DNA of 64,000 nucleotides from Pseudomonas fluorescens (GCF_001648775.1 NZ_LVEJ01000001.1:62001-126000), one strand, 5' to 3'. Positions 1 through 9,113 are shown, counted from the first letter of the stretch. Program-made: numbers and translations. The notes: generated from the sequence alone by a model not told the origin.

Positions 1-1169
1 GCTACGAAACCCCGGGCCAGACCGGTCTGTCTCACGCGCTCGAGCACATGATGTTCAAGGGCAGCGAGAAAGTCGGCCCCGGCGAAGCCTCGCTGATCCT
101 GCGTGATCTGGGCGCCGAAGAGAACGCCTTCACCAGCGACGACTTCACCGCTTATTACCAGGTGCTGGCCCGCGACCGTCTGGGCGTAGCCTTTGAACTG
201 GAAGCCGACCGCATGGCCAATCTGCGCCTGCCGGCCGACGAGTTCGCCAAGGAAATCGAAGTCATCAAGGAAGAGCGCCGCTTGCGCACCGATGACAAGC
301 CGATGTCCAAGGCTTACGAGCGCTACAAGGCCATGGCCTACCCGGCCAGCGGCTATCACACGCCGACCATCGGCTGGATGGCCGACCTCGACCGCATGAA
401 GGTTGAAGAGCTGCGCCACTGGTACCAATCCTGGTACGTGCCGAACAACGCCACGCTGGTGGTGGTCGGCGATGTCACCCCGGACGAAGTGAAAACCCTC
501 GCCCAACGCTACTTCGGCCCGATCGCCAAGCGCGACGTGCCACCGGCGAAAAAACCACTGGAACTGGCCGAGCCAGGTGAACGCCAGATCACTCTGCACG
601 TGCAGACACAACTGCCTAGCCTGATGCTCGGCTTCAACGTGCCAAGCATCGCCACCGCTGAAGACAAGCGCTCGGTCAACGCCCTGCGCCTGATCTCGGC
701 GCTGCTCGACGGCGGCTACAGCGGTCGCATCCCGACACAACTGGAGCGCGGCGAAGAACTGGTCTCCGGCGGTTCGTCGAACTACGACGCCTACACCCGT
801 GGCGACAGCCTGTTCACCTTGTCGGCAACGCCGAACACGCAGAAGAAAAAGACCATGGCGCAAGCCGAGGCCGGTCTGTGGAAACTGCTGGAGCAGCTGA
901 AAACCACCGCACCGTCCACCGCAGAACTGGAGCGCGTGCGTGCGCAAGTGATTGCCGGCCTGGTCTTCGAACGTGATTCGATCACCAGCCAGGCCACCGC
1001 CATTGGCCAACTGGAGACCGTCGGCCTGTCGTGGAAACTGATGGACACCGAACTTGCCGATCTGGAAAGCGTGACCCCGCAAGACATCCAGAACGCCGCC
1101 AAGCTGTATTTCACCCGCGAACGTCTCAGCGTCGCCCACGTCCTGCCATTGGAGACGACCCATGAGTGA
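1..1169 (+). CDS. M16 zinc metallopeptidase, catalytic partner (5' partial)
   Basis: The gene enters from outside the window; the first full codon is at 3. It encodes the C-terminal ~388 residues of an insulinase/pitrilysin-family (M16) peptidase. The inverted zinc motif HxxEH is visible as HALEH (nt 33-47), and the distal glutamate ligand lies in FELEADRM about 50 residues later, so this is the catalytically competent member of the pair. The second M16 half-domain follows (around PSLMLGFNVPS). In Pseudomonas the family is periplasmic or membrane-anchored and degrades peptides, but the N-terminal signal is not in view. Its stop overlaps the next start by 8 nt (1162-1169), so the two genes are translationally coupled and probably form a heterodimer. 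The exact substrate is unknown. Confidence 0.93.
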   Translation, partial: YETPGQTGLSHALEHMMFKGSEKVGPGEASLILRDLGAEENAFTSDDFTAYYQVLARDRLGVAFELEADRMANLRLPADEFAKEIEVIKEERRLRTDDKPMSKAYERYKAMAYPASGYHTPTIGWMADLDRMKVEELRHWYQSWYVPNNATLVVVGDVTPDEVKTLAQRYFGPIAKRDVPPAKKPLELAEPGERQITLHVQTQLPSLMLGFNVPSIATAEDKRSVNALRLISALLDGGYSGRIPTQLERGEELVSGGSSNYDAYTRGDSLFTLSATPNTQKKKTMAQAEAGLWKLLEQLKTTAPSTAELERVRAQVIAGLVFERDSITSQATAIGQLETVGLSWKLMDTELADLESVTPQDIQNAAKLYFTRERLSVAHVLPLETTHE

Positions 1170-2652
1170 GCGCAAAACCCCACGCCTGATGCTGCTCGGC
1201 CTGATCGCCGTGGCGGTGATCGGCTCCGCTGCTTTCTATCTGTCGCCAAGTGCTGACAGCAAAGCCAGCGAAGCCCTCGACAACGCCAAAACCAGTCAGA
1301 AGCTGCAATCACTGGCCGAACTCGACGGCAAGGCCCCGGCCAGTCGCAAACTCGACGTACAAACCTGGAACACCGCCGAAGGCGCCAAAGTGCTGTTCGT
1401 CGAAGCCCACGAACTGCCGATGTTCGACATGCGCCTGATCTTCGCCGCCGGCAGCAGCCAGGACGGCAGCGCGTCGGGTCTGGCGGTGCTGACCAACGCG
1501 ATGCTCAACGAAGGTGTCGCCGGTAAAGACGTCGGCGCCATCGCTCAGGGCTTTGAAGGCCTGGGTGCGGATTTCGGCAATGGTGCTTTCAAGGACATGG
1601 CGCTGGCCTCGCTGCGCAGTCTGAGTGCGCCAGAGCAACGTGAACCGGCGTTGAAGCTGTTCTCGGAAGTGGTCGGCAAACCGACCTTCCCGGCCGACTC
1701 GTTCGCGCGCATCAAGAACCAGATGCTCGCCGGTTTCGAATACCAGAAACAGAACCCCGGCAAACTCGCCAGCCTCGAGCTGATGAAGCGTCTGTATGGC
1801 GATCACCCGTATGCGCATTCGAGCGACGGCAATCCGCAAAGCGTGCCGAAGATCACCCTCGCGCAATTGCGTGAGTTCCACGCCAAGGCCTACGCCGCTG
1901 GCAACGTGGTGATCGCGCTGGTCGGTGATCTGTCTCGCGCAGAAGCCGAGGCGATTGCCAATCAGGTCTCCTCTGCGCTGCCGAAGGGTCCGGCGCTGGC
2001 GAAGATCGCGCAACCGCAGGAACCGAAAGCCAGCGTCAATCACATCGAGTTTCCGTCGAAGCAGACCAACCTGCTGCTCGCGCAACTGGGCATCGACCGT
2101 GACGACCCGGATTACGCGGCACTGTCGATGGGCAACCAGATCCTCGGTGGCGGCGGTTTCGGTACGCGCCTGATGAGCGAAGTGCGCGAGAAACGTGGCC
2201 TGACCTACGGCGTGTACTCGGCCTTCAGCCCGATGCAGGCGCGTGGCCCGTTCATGATCAACCTCCAAACCCGCGCGGAAATGAGCGAAGGCACCCTGAA
2301 ACTGGTGCAGGACGTGCTCGCCGACTACCTGAAAACCGGGCCGACGCAGAAAGAACTCGACGACGCCAAACGCGAACTGGCCGGCAGCTTCCCGCTGTCC
2401 ACCGCAAGCAATGCCGATATCGTCGGCCAACTCGGCGCGATGGGCTTCTATAATCTGCCGCTGAGCTATCTGGACGACTTCATGCGTCAGTCGCAAAGCC
2501 TGACCGTGGAACAAGTCCGCGACGCCCTGAACAAACACCTGAGCACGGACAAAATGGTCATCGTCACCGCGGGTCCAACCGTGCCGCAAAAGCCGTTACC
2601 GGCCCCATCTGATAAACCTGCCGAGCAACCGCTCGGGGTTCCGGAGCATTAA
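1162..2652 (+). CDS. M16 peptidase-like protein, non-catalytic partner
   Basis: A 496-residue M16-family protein. An N-terminal hydrophobic segment (about residues 10-28, LMLLGLIAVAVIGSAAFYL) suggests an inner-membrane anchor or signal. The position where the active partner has HxxEH reads GSASGLAVLTNAM, so the zinc site is absent. The C-terminal half keeps the substrate-positioning R/Y motif of non-catalytic M16 subunits (EVREKRGLTYGVYSAF). It overlaps the catalytic subunit gene by 8 nt and rsmD by 1 nt. This arrangement of one active and one inactive subunit is typical of dimeric bacterial M16 proteases. The role in cell-envelope protein or peptide turnover is inferred from the family. Confidence 0.9.
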   Translation: MSERKTPRLMLLGLIAVAVIGSAAFYLSPSADSKASEALDNAKTSQKLQSLAELDGKAPASRKLDVQTWNTAEGAKVLFVEAHELPMFDMRLIFAAGSSQDGSASGLAVLTNAMLNEGVAGKDVGAIAQGFEGLGADFGNGAFKDMALASLRSLSAPEQREPALKLFSEVVGKPTFPADSFARIKNQMLAGFEYQKQNPGKLASLELMKRLYGDHPYAHSSDGNPQSVPKITLAQLREFHAKAYAAGNVVIALVGDLSRAEAEAIANQVSSALPKGPALAKIAQPQEPKASVNHIEFPSKQTNLLLAQLGIDRDDPDYAALSMGNQILGGGGFGTRLMSEVREKRGLTYGVYSAFSPMQARGPFMINLQTRAEMSEGTLKLVQDVLADYLKTGPTQKELDDAKRELAGSFPLSTASNADIVGQLGAMGFYNLPLSYLDDFMRQSQSLTVEQVRDALNKHLSTDKMVIVTAGPTVPQKPLPAPSDKPAEQPLGVPEH

Positions 2653-3266
2653 TGGCGACTCGTTCCCCTAAAAAACCTGCGCACAACGTTCACAACGGTG
2701 TGAACCAGTTGCGCATCATTGGCGGCCAATGGCGCAGCCGCAAGCTGAGCTTCCCCGACGCACCGGGCCTGCGCCCGACGCCGGACCGCGTGCGGGAAAC
2801 CCTGTTCAACTGGCTGGCGCCGTACGTTGAAGGGGCCAAAGTACTTGATCCGTTCGCGGGCAGCGGCGCGCTGTTTCTCGAAGCGCTGTCGCGTGGCGCG
2901 GCCATGGGCCAGGCGCTGGATGCCAGCAACATCGCGGTGTCCAGCCTGAAGGAACACCTCGGCACCTTGCGCTGCACCAACGGCCAGGTACAGACCGCCG
3001 ACGCCCTGCGCTATCTGGAAACCCAGACCGCCAGCGCGTTCGATCTGGTGTTCCTCGACCCGCCGTTCAATCAGAACCTGCTGCCAGCCGTTTGCACCCT
3101 GCTGGAAGAACGCCAATGGCTGGCCGCCGACTCGTGGATCTACACTGAAAGTGAAACGGCGCCATCGACGCTGGGCCTGCCGGGCAACTGGCGCCTGCAC
3201 CGCGAACAGAAATCCGGGCGGGTTTACTACGCGCTGTGGCAACGTACGGCAGAGATCGCCGGTTAA
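2652..3266 (+). CDS. rsmD: 16S rRNA (guanine(966)-N(2))-methyltransferase RsmD
   Basis: 204 residues, the usual RsmD length. It methylates G966 of 16S rRNA using S-adenosylmethionine during 30S assembly. Visible signatures are the N-terminal RIIGGQWRSRKL, the RNA-binding RPTPDRVRETLFNWL, the SAM-binding motif VLDPFAGSGALFLEALSRGA and the catalytic DPPF in DLVFLDPPFN. The start overlaps the stop of the upstream M16 gene (TAATG), consistent with one operon. The position next to the M16 pair matches other pseudomonads. Confidence 0.96.
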   Translation: MATRSPKKPAHNVHNGVNQLRIIGGQWRSRKLSFPDAPGLRPTPDRVRETLFNWLAPYVEGAKVLDPFAGSGALFLEALSRGAAMGQALDASNIAVSSLKEHLGTLRCTNGQVQTADALRYLETQTASAFDLVFLDPPFNQNLLPAVCTLLEERQWLAADSWIYTESETAPSTLGLPGNWRLHREQKSGRVYYALWQRTAEIAG

Positions 3267-3328
3267 CCGACCGGCTTGAACAAGCGGCGCGCTTCGAACG
3301 AGGCCGCCGCGCTGCATCGAGAATCATC

Positions 3329-4324
3329 GTGTCCCCTCCTTCAGAACGCTTCACCCCCGCCTTCGGCCTTGGCAATCCGCACCTGCAAACCTTGTGGGGA
3401 CCGCTGTGGCGCAAAACCGTGCATATCGAACGTGAACGCGAACGCCTGTGGCTTGAGGATGGCGACTTTCTCGATCTCGACTGGCACGGTCCACATACCG
3501 CCGATGCGCCACTGGTGCTGGTGCTGCATGGCCTCACCGGTTCCTCCAATTCGCCCTATGTGGCGGGTGTGCAAAAGGCCTTGGCCGACCAAGGCTGGGC
3601 CAGCGTTGCGCTGAACTGGCGGGGCTGCTCCGGCGAACCCAATCTTTTGCCGCGCAGCTACCATTCCGGCGCCAGCGAAGACCTCGCCGAAACCATCAAA
3701 CACCTACGCGCCAAACGCCCTTTAGCCCCGTTGTATGCCGTCGGCTATTCGTTGGGCGGTAATGTGCTGCTCAAGCATCTTGGGGAAACCGGCAGCGCCA
3801 GCGGTGTACTCGGTGCAGTGGCGGTGTCGGTGCCGTTTCGTCTTGATCAATGCGCCGATCGTATTGGCCAGGGCTTTTCCAAGGTCTATCAGGCGCACTT
3901 CATGCGCGAGATGGTCGCCTACATCAAGAACAAGCAACGGCAGTTTCAGCACGATGGGCGCGAGGATGGACTGGCAGCGCTAGCGGCGCTGGGTTCGCTG
4001 GAGAACATGCGCACGTTCTGGGATTTCGATGGCCGGGTGACGGCGCCGCTGCACGGTTTTACTGATGCCGAGGATTACTATCGGCGGGCGTCGAGTCGCT
4101 ATTTCCTTGGCGAAATCCGCACGCCAACCCTGATCATCCAGGCGGCGGACGATCCGTTCGTGTTCCCGCACAGTTTGCCGCAGGCCAGTGAACTGTCGGC
4201 CTCGACCGCGTTTGAGTTGCAGCCACGCGGCGGCCACGTCGGATTCGTCGACGGCTCTGTGCGCCGGCCCGGTTATTACCTCGAACGTCGTATCCCGCAA
4301 TGGCTGGCCAGCGTGCCCACATGA
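3329..4324 (+). CDS. YheT-family alpha/beta hydrolase
   Basis: About 331 residues from a GTG start at 3329. The open frame extends to an ATG at 3236, but that extension overlaps rsmD and does not look like the family. Homologues begin just before FTPAFGLGNPHLQTLWGPLW, which favours the GTG. It is a COG0429/YheT hydrolase with the oxyanion-loop region VLHGLTGSSNSPY, nucleophile elbow GYSLGGN, acid in QAADDPF and histidine in GGHVGF. These proteins are predicted carboxylesterases or lipases acting on short acyl esters; the natural substrate is unknown. Its TGA overlaps the ATG of the AraC gene (ATGA at 4321). Confidence 0.87.
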   Translation: MSPPSERFTPAFGLGNPHLQTLWGPLWRKTVHIERERERLWLEDGDFLDLDWHGPHTADAPLVLVLHGLTGSSNSPYVAGVQKALADQGWASVALNWRGCSGEPNLLPRSYHSGASEDLAETIKHLRAKRPLAPLYAVGYSLGGNVLLKHLGETGSASGVLGAVAVSVPFRLDQCADRIGQGFSKVYQAHFMREMVAYIKNKQRQFQHDGREDGLAALAALGSLENMRTFWDFDGRVTAPLHGFTDAEDYYRRASSRYFLGEIRTPTLIIQAADDPFVFPHSLPQASELSASTAFELQPRGGHVGFVDGSVRRPGYYLERRIPQWLASVPT

Positions 4325-5163
4325 GCGATCACGGCGAGTCGATCCATTTCTGGCAAACCGCGCCACTGGCCGGCGTCGAACTGTTGTCGGCACGCTACAT
4401 CGATCATCGTTTCGCCCCGCATGTGCACGACGGCTTCGTGATCGGCATGATCATGGCCGGCGCCCAGCGCTACCGCTATCGCGGCGCCGAACATCTGGCC
4501 GGCAGCGGCACGCTGGTGCTGATCAATCCGGACGAATTGCACACCGGGCACAAAGGCACTGAGGATGGTTGGTTGTATCGGGCGTTTTATCCCGACACGT
4601 CACAGATCGTTTCGCTGCTGGATGAACTGGAACTGTCCAGCACAAGCCTGCCGGCGTTTGGCGCCACGCTGTATCGCGATGCGGATCTGGTCAGCGGGTT
4701 TGCGCAACTGCACCGTTTGCTGGAAAGCCCGGCGACCGCCCTGCAACAGCAAACGGTGTGGCGCGAGATGATGTTGCTGCTATTGCAGCGTCACGCGGCA
4801 GTGCCGGTGCCCGGTCGGGCTGGCAAAGAGCACCGCGCGGTGCTGCTGGGCAAGGAATTGCTGCACGCGCAACTGGCCGCGCCGCCATCGCTGGAAGAGC
4901 TCGCCGCGGCGGTCAATCTGTCGCCCTTCCACTTCGCCCGGGTGTTCCGCCGTGCGACCGGCATGCCGCCGCACACCTGGCTGATGCAACAGCGCATTGC
5001 CCAGGCACGCGCCCTGTTGCAGAGCGGTTGCCTGCCACTGGAAGTCGCCACGCAATTGGGTTTTGCCGACCAGAGCCATTTGAGCCGACAGTTCAAACAG
5101 GCTTATGGCGTCGGACCCGCCGCCTATCGCAGCGCCCGACAGACTCCCTCAGACACCCCATAA
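4321..5163 (+). CDS. AraC-family transcriptional regulator
   Basis: 280 residues starting at the ATG that overlaps the previous stop; an in-frame ATG at 4300 lies inside the hydrolase gene and is less likely. The N-terminal ~150 residues form a cupin-type AraC ligand-binding domain (HVHDGFVIGMIMAGAQRYRY, then LINPDELHTGHKG). The C-terminal ~100 residues hold two helix-turn-helix motifs (LEELAAAVNLSPFHFARVFR and EVATQLGFADQSHLSRQF). Such proteins usually activate a transporter or catabolic gene in response to a small ligand. No obvious target lies next to it, since a REPIN and a convergent sulfurtransferase follow. Ligand and regulon are unknown. Confidence 0.9.
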   Translation: MSDHGESIHFWQTAPLAGVELLSARYIDHRFAPHVHDGFVIGMIMAGAQRYRYRGAEHLAGSGTLVLINPDELHTGHKGTEDGWLYRAFYPDTSQIVSLLDELELSSTSLPAFGATLYRDADLVSGFAQLHRLLESPATALQQQTVWREMMLLLLQRHAAVPVPGRAGKEHRAVLLGKELLHAQLAAPPSLEELAAAVNLSPFHFARVFRRATGMPPHTWLMQQRIAQARALLQSGCLPLEVATQLGFADQSHLSRQFKQAYGVGPAAYRSARQTPSDTP

Positions 5164-5168
5164 CCAAT

Positions 5169-5257
5169 GTGGGAGCGAGCCTGCTCGCGAAAGCGGTCGC
5201 TCACTCAACATTGATGTCGACTGATCTGACGCCTTCGCGAGCAGGCTCGCTCCCACA
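5169..5257. repeat. REPIN (inverted REP pair) 1
   Basis: Two inverted copies of TGTGGGAGCGAGCCTGCTCGCGAA are separated by about 40 bp. The element sits between the convergent AraC and sulfurtransferase genes. Confidence 0.95.
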
Positions 5258-5273
5258 GGGGGATTTGTATTGG

Positions 5274-6128
5274 TTATTCGCCGGTGGCGATGCCGCGAGC
5301 AGGTTCGTTGATCCACTCACTCCAAGACCCGGCATACAACGCCCCCAACGGGTAACCCGCCAGGCACAACGCAAACAGGTTATGACACGCGGTCACTCCG
5401 GAGCCGCAATAGGCGACCAGCTCCGACGGCGAACGCTCACCGAGCTTGGCCGCAAAACGCTGCTTGAGCTGATCGGCCGGCAGGAATCGCCCGTCACTGC
5501 CCAGGTTGTCGGTGAACGCCGCGCATAGCGCGCCGGGAATATGCCCGGCAACCGGATCAATCGGCTCCACTTCGCCCTTGAAGCGCGGCAACGCCCGGGC
5601 ATCGATCAGCGTCAGCGTCGACTGGCCGAGGCGCTGCTGCAATTGGTCGGCGCTGAGCAGCAGGCTCATGTCCGGCTCGCCATTGAGATTGCCACGGGTA
5701 ACCGTCGGTGCATCCAGACTCAGCGGCAGACCCGCCGCGTGCCAGGCCTTGAGGCCGCCATCGAGAATGAACACGCCGTCGCGCTTGCCCAGCCACGCCA
5801 GCAACCACCATGCGCGCGCCGCGTAGGCACCGGGGCCGTCGTCATACAAAACCACGTCGCTGTCGTCGTTGATGCCCCACGCGTGCAGGCGCTCGATCAA
5901 CTCTGCCGGTTCGGGCAGCGGATGACGACCGGTGACGCCTTTGACCACTTTGCCGCTGAGATCGCGCTCAAGGTCGGCGAAGCTCGCTCCGGCAATATGC
6001 CCTTCGGCGTAGCTGCGCTGACCGTAATCCGGGTCTTCAAGGGCAAAACGACAATCGAGAATCACCAGCCCCGGCTGTTCTTTGCGGGCATCCAGTGCTG
6101 GCGGGCTGATCAACTGCGCAATCGGCAT
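5274..6128 (-). CDS. sseA: 3-mercaptopyruvate sulfurtransferase-type rhodanese
   Basis: 284 residues with two tandem rhodanese domains. The N-terminal domain is inactive (VILDCRFALEDPDYG, LYDDGPGAYAARAWWLL). The C-terminal domain carries the active-site loop CGSGVTA in YCGSGVTACHN. The CG(S/T)GVT loop is characteristic of mercaptopyruvate sulfurtransferases rather than thiosulfate sulfurtransferases (CRxGxR/T), so the preferred donor is probably 3-mercaptopyruvate, with sulfur going to cyanide or a thiol. No signal peptide is visible, so it is cytoplasmic. It stands alone between a REPIN and the TetR gene. Confidence 0.88.
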   Translation of the reverse strand: MPIAQLISPPALDARKEQPGLVILDCRFALEDPDYGQRSYAEGHIAGASFADLERDLSGKVVKGVTGRHPLPEPAELIERLHAWGINDDSDVVLYDDGPGAYAARAWWLLAWLGKRDGVFILDGGLKAWHAAGLPLSLDAPTVTRGNLNGEPDMSLLLSADQLQQRLGQSTLTLIDARALPRFKGEVEPIDPVAGHIPGALCAAFTDNLGSDGRFLPADQLKQRFAAKLGERSPSELVAYCGSGVTACHNLFALCLAGYPLGALYAGSWSEWINEPARGIATGE

Positions 6129-6160
6129 AACGAGCTCCTGTGGAGTTGCATCGGGAATGT

Positions 6161-6832
6161 TTACTTTACGTCTTCGAGCGCCTGGGCCAAGGGTACGTAG
6201 AACTCGTCGAACAGCGCGTTGACCGCGTCCCGCGCCTGCTCGGTAACAAAACCGGCCTCCAGCACCAGCACTTGATACACACCGCGTTTAACGGCCTGCT
6301 CACTGAGGTGATTGGAGTTCTCGCGGGTGGTGCACAGAAAGCGAACCCACGAGGTCAGGATGATCCACGCGTTGAGGGTCAGGGATTCGATCTGCACGCG
6401 GTCCATTTTCAGGATCCCGGCGGCGACAAAGCCTTCGTAGATCGCCGCACCCTGAATCACGCAGCGCTGGGAAAAGCGCCGATACCGGGCGGCCAGTTCT
6501 GCGTCGCTGTCGAGCAAGTGTTCGAGATCGCGGTGCAGAAAGCGGTAACGCCACATCGCCGAGAGCAGTTCCTTGAGATAGAAACGCTTGTCTTCAACCG
6601 TCGCGGCGCGCCCCTGTGGCGGGCGCAGAAAGCTGTCCACCAAGGCTTCGTACTCACTGAACAGCACGGCGATGATCGCCTGCTTGTTAGGGAAGTGGTA
6701 GTACAGGTTGCCCGGAGAAATCTCCATATGGGCCGCAATGTGATTGGTGCTGATGCTGCGCTCGCCCTGCTGATTGAACAGCTCGAGACTGTTCTGAACG
6801 ATGCGCTCGCTGGTTTTTATTCGTGGGGCCAT
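6161..6832 (-). CDS. TetR-family transcriptional regulator
   Basis: 223 residues. The N-terminal TetR helix-turn-helix is clear (IVQNSLELFNQQG ... STNHIAAHMEISPGNLYYHF), followed by a helical ligand-binding domain of the type found in Pseudomonas TetR_C proteins. It is divergent from the aldehyde dehydrogenase-GMC module, and the 145-bp gap holds a 30-bp inverted repeat (6921-6950). The simplest inference is that it represses itself and the oxidoreductase genes until a hydrophobic alcohol, aldehyde or acid binds. The inducer is not known. Confidence 0.9.
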   Translation of the reverse strand: MAPRIKTSERIVQNSLELFNQQGERSISTNHIAAHMEISPGNLYYHFPNKQAIIAVLFSEYEALVDSFLRPPQGRAATVEDKRFYLKELLSAMWRYRFLHRDLEHLLDSDAELAARYRRFSQRCVIQGAAIYEGFVAAGILKMDRVQIESLTLNAWIILTSWVRFLCTTRENSNHLSEQAVKRGVYQVLVLEAGFVTEQARDAVNALFDEFYVPLAQALEDVK

Positions 6833-6920
6833 GGCTTGAGCTTTAATTCAGAGTGCGGTGACCGGCATCTTACGACCTATCCGGAAATGGATAAAACAAA
6901 GCTGCGCAAGGAAGTCATTT

Positions 6921-6950
6921 GACTTTCTAGAGCATAGACTCTAAAAAGTC
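6921..6950. promoter_or_regulatory. Inverted repeat, probable TetR operator
   Basis: The arms GACTTTCTAGAG (6921-6932) and CTCTAAAAAGTC (6939-6950) are complementary at 11 of 12 positions, with a 6-nt spacer. The site lies between the divergent TetR and aldehyde dehydrogenase genes, 28 bp before the dehydrogenase start, where a repressor would block initiation. Confidence 0.7.
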
Positions 6951-6977
6951 CTCACTACAATAAAACCGGAGCCTTTG

Positions 6978-8408
6978 ATGACTGCCGACATTGCCTACCT
7001 GCAAACGCTGCAACAGCCACTCGAAGCGCTCGACCGGTTGTTCGCCGTGCAACGCGCCGCGTATGCCGCCAACCCGATGCCGCCGGCCGCTCAGCGCCAG
7101 CAATGGCTGAAAACCCTGCGCGATTTGCTCAGCAGCGAGCGCCAGGCGTTGATCGAGGCGATCAGTGCGGATTTCAGTCACCGCAGCGCCGACGAGACCC
7201 TGCTCGCCGAATTGATGCCGAGCCTGCACGGCATTCATTACGCCAGCCGCCATCTCAAGCGCTGGATGAAAGCCTCGCCGCGCAAGGTCGGCATCGCCTT
7301 CCAGCCCGCCTCGGCGAAAGTGGTTTATCAGCCGCTGGGCGTGGTCGGCGTCATCGTGCCGTGGAATTACCCGTTGTATCTGGCCATCGGACCGTTGGTC
7401 GGGGCATTGGCAGCGGGCAACCGGGTGATGCTCAAACTCAGCGAATCGACCCCGGCCACCGGGCTGCTGCTCAAGCAATTGCTGGCGCGGGTGTTCCCCG
7501 AAGATCTGGTCTGCGTGGTGCTCGGCGAGGCTGACGTCGGCGTCGCTTTCTCGCGCCTGCCCTTCGATCATCTGCTGTTCACCGGCTCCACCAGCGTCGG
7601 CAAGCACGTGATGCGCGCCGCTGCTGAAAACCTTACGCCCGTGACCCTGGAACTGGGCGGCAAATCCCCGGCGATCGTCTCCCATGACGTGCCGCTGAAG
7701 GACGCGGCCGAGCGCATCGCCTTCGGCAAAACCCTGAACGCCGGACAAACCTGCGTCGCGCCCGATTACGTGTTGGTGCCGGAAGACCGCGTCGGCGCTT
7801 TCGTCGAAGCCTATCGCCAGGCCGTGCAGAGTTTTTACCCGAACCTCGCCGACAACCCGGACTACACGGCGATCATCAACGAACGCCAACTGGCGCGACT
7901 GAACGGTTATGTCAGCGACGCGACCAGCAAAGGCGCGTTACTGATTCCACTGTTCGAGCAAGGTCAGGGCCGACGCATGCCGCACAGTGTGCTGTTGAAT
8001 GTCAGCGACGAGATGACCGTGATGCAGGACGAGATCTTTGGCCCGTTGCTGCCGATCGTGCCGTATCAGGATTTGCAGCAGGCATTTGCTTACATCAATC
8101 AGCGGCCACGTCCTCTGGCTCTTTACTACTTCGGCTACGACAAACGTGAACAGAATCGCGTGCTGCACGAAACCCACTCCGGCGGTGTTTGCCTGAACGA
8201 CACCTTGCTGCACGTGGCGCAGGACGATATGCCGTTCGGTGGCATTGGTCCTTCGGGTATGGGCCACTATCACGGCCATGAAGGTTTCCTGACGTTCAGC
8301 AAGGCCAAGGGCGTATTGATAAAACAGCGCTTCAACGCGGCCAAACTGATTTACCCGCCGTACGGCAAATCGATTCAGAAACTGATCCAGAAGCTGTTCA
8401 TCCGCTAA
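6978..8408 (+). CDS. calB: Coniferyl aldehyde dehydrogenase-type ALDH
   Basis: 476 residues from ATG 6978, preceded by CGGAG at 6 nt; the TTG just upstream is not needed. It is an NAD(P)-dependent aldehyde dehydrogenase of the short, C-terminally basic class that includes CalB (coniferyl aldehyde to ferulate) and fatty-aldehyde dehydrogenases. Visible motifs are the Asn active-site region VPWNYPLYLAIGP, the nucleotide-binding FTGSTSVGKHV, the general base in LELGGKSP and the nucleophile Cys in NAGQTCVAPDYV. It is divergent from a TetR gene and upstream of a Tat-exported subunit and a GMC oxidoreductase, so it probably finishes oxidation of an alcohol to an acid. Substrate specificity cannot be read from sequence, and the symbol reflects family naming. 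Confidence 0.85.
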   Translation: MTADIAYLQTLQQPLEALDRLFAVQRAAYAANPMPPAAQRQQWLKTLRDLLSSERQALIEAISADFSHRSADETLLAELMPSLHGIHYASRHLKRWMKASPRKVGIAFQPASAKVVYQPLGVVGVIVPWNYPLYLAIGPLVGALAAGNRVMLKLSESTPATGLLLKQLLARVFPEDLVCVVLGEADVGVAFSRLPFDHLLFTGSTSVGKHVMRAAAENLTPVTLELGGKSPAIVSHDVPLKDAAERIAFGKTLNAGQTCVAPDYVLVPEDRVGAFVEAYRQAVQSFYPNLADNPDYTAIINERQLARLNGYVSDATSKGALLIPLFEQGQGRRMPHSVLLNVSDEMTVMQDEIFGPLLPIVPYQDLQQAFAYINQRPRPLALYYFGYDKREQNRVLHETHSGGVCLNDTLLHVAQDDMPFGGIGPSGMGHYHGHEGFLTFSKAKGVLIKQRFNAAKLIYPPYGKSIQKLIQKLFIR

Positions 8409-8436
8409 CGTTCGTCACCGCCGGGTAATAAAAACA

Positions 8437-8982
8437 ATGCACCCAAGCCTGACCGAAACACCTGCGCTGTCGCGCCGTGGCCTGCTGAAATTCAGCCTCG
8501 GCGCCACGGCTTTCCTTGCCACTGCCGGGCTCGGCGCCAGCCTCAGTGGCTGCTCGTCGAGCGTTGCGGCTAACGGTTTCATCGCGCTACGCGACGGCGA
8601 CCTGCTGTTTTTGCACGCGCTGATCCCGGTGATGCTCGACGGCGCCGTGGCGGTCGAGAAAATGCCGGGCGCGGTTGAAGGCACGCTGAAATCACTGGAC
8701 TACAGCCTCGATCACTTGTCGCCGGAAATGCTCAAACTCACCCGGCAACTGTTCGATGTACTGGGCATGGCCGTGACGCGCGGGCCGCTCACCGGGATCT
8801 GGGGCAGTTGGGAAAATGCCAGCCCGGAGGCGATGCGCAATTTCCTCGATCGCTGGGAAAACAGCTCGTTGAGCCTGCTGCGCATGGGGCATAGCTCGTT
8901 GCAGCAGATGGTGATGATGGCCTGGTACACCCGCGCAGAAGCCTGGGCGCATTGCGGTTATCCCGGCCCGCCTACCGTTTGA
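8437..8982 (+). CDS. Tat-exported lipoprotein-like small subunit of GMC dehydrogenase
   Basis: 181 residues. The N-terminus carries a twin-arginine signal (SRRGLLKFSLGA), a hydrophobic stretch and a lipobox-like LSGC, so it is predicted to be exported folded and possibly lipidated. The mature part is helical and resembles the small subunits (gluconate-2-dehydrogenase subunit 3 style) that accompany GMC flavoproteins. It lies 28 nt after the aldehyde dehydrogenase gene and 131 nt before the GMC gene, with a REPIN between. Its likely role is to carry the co-translocated, signal-less GMC partner to the periplasm. Function is inferred from context. Confidence 0.75.
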   Translation: MHPSLTETPALSRRGLLKFSLGATAFLATAGLGASLSGCSSSVAANGFIALRDGDLLFLHALIPVMLDGAVAVEKMPGAVEGTLKSLDYSLDHLSPEMLKLTRQLFDVLGMAVTRGPLTGIWGSWENASPEAMRNFLDRWENSSLSLLRMGHSSLQQMVMMAWYTRAEAWAHCGYPGPPTV

Positions 8983-8998
8983 GACCGGCGGCGCGGCT

Positions 8999-9062
8999 TT
9001 CGCGAGCAAGCTCGCTCCCACAGGGGTTCGCACTCCAATGTGGGAGCGAGCTTGCTCGCGAA
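8999..9062. repeat. REPIN 2
   Basis: An inverted pair of REP units with the short spacing form (TTCGCGAGCAAGCTCGCTCCC then its reverse). It lies between co-directional genes of the ALDH-GMC module. Confidence 0.95.
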
Positions 9063-9113
9063 GGGGCCAGCCGCCACACCTTGCATCCAAAAATAATAAA
9101 GAGAAGCTGATCG

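Noticed and set aside
3236..3328. N-terminal extension of the YheT hydrolase from ATG 3236
   Set aside because: Overlaps rsmD, has Arg-rich unconserved sequence; the family starts at the GTG 3329 region.
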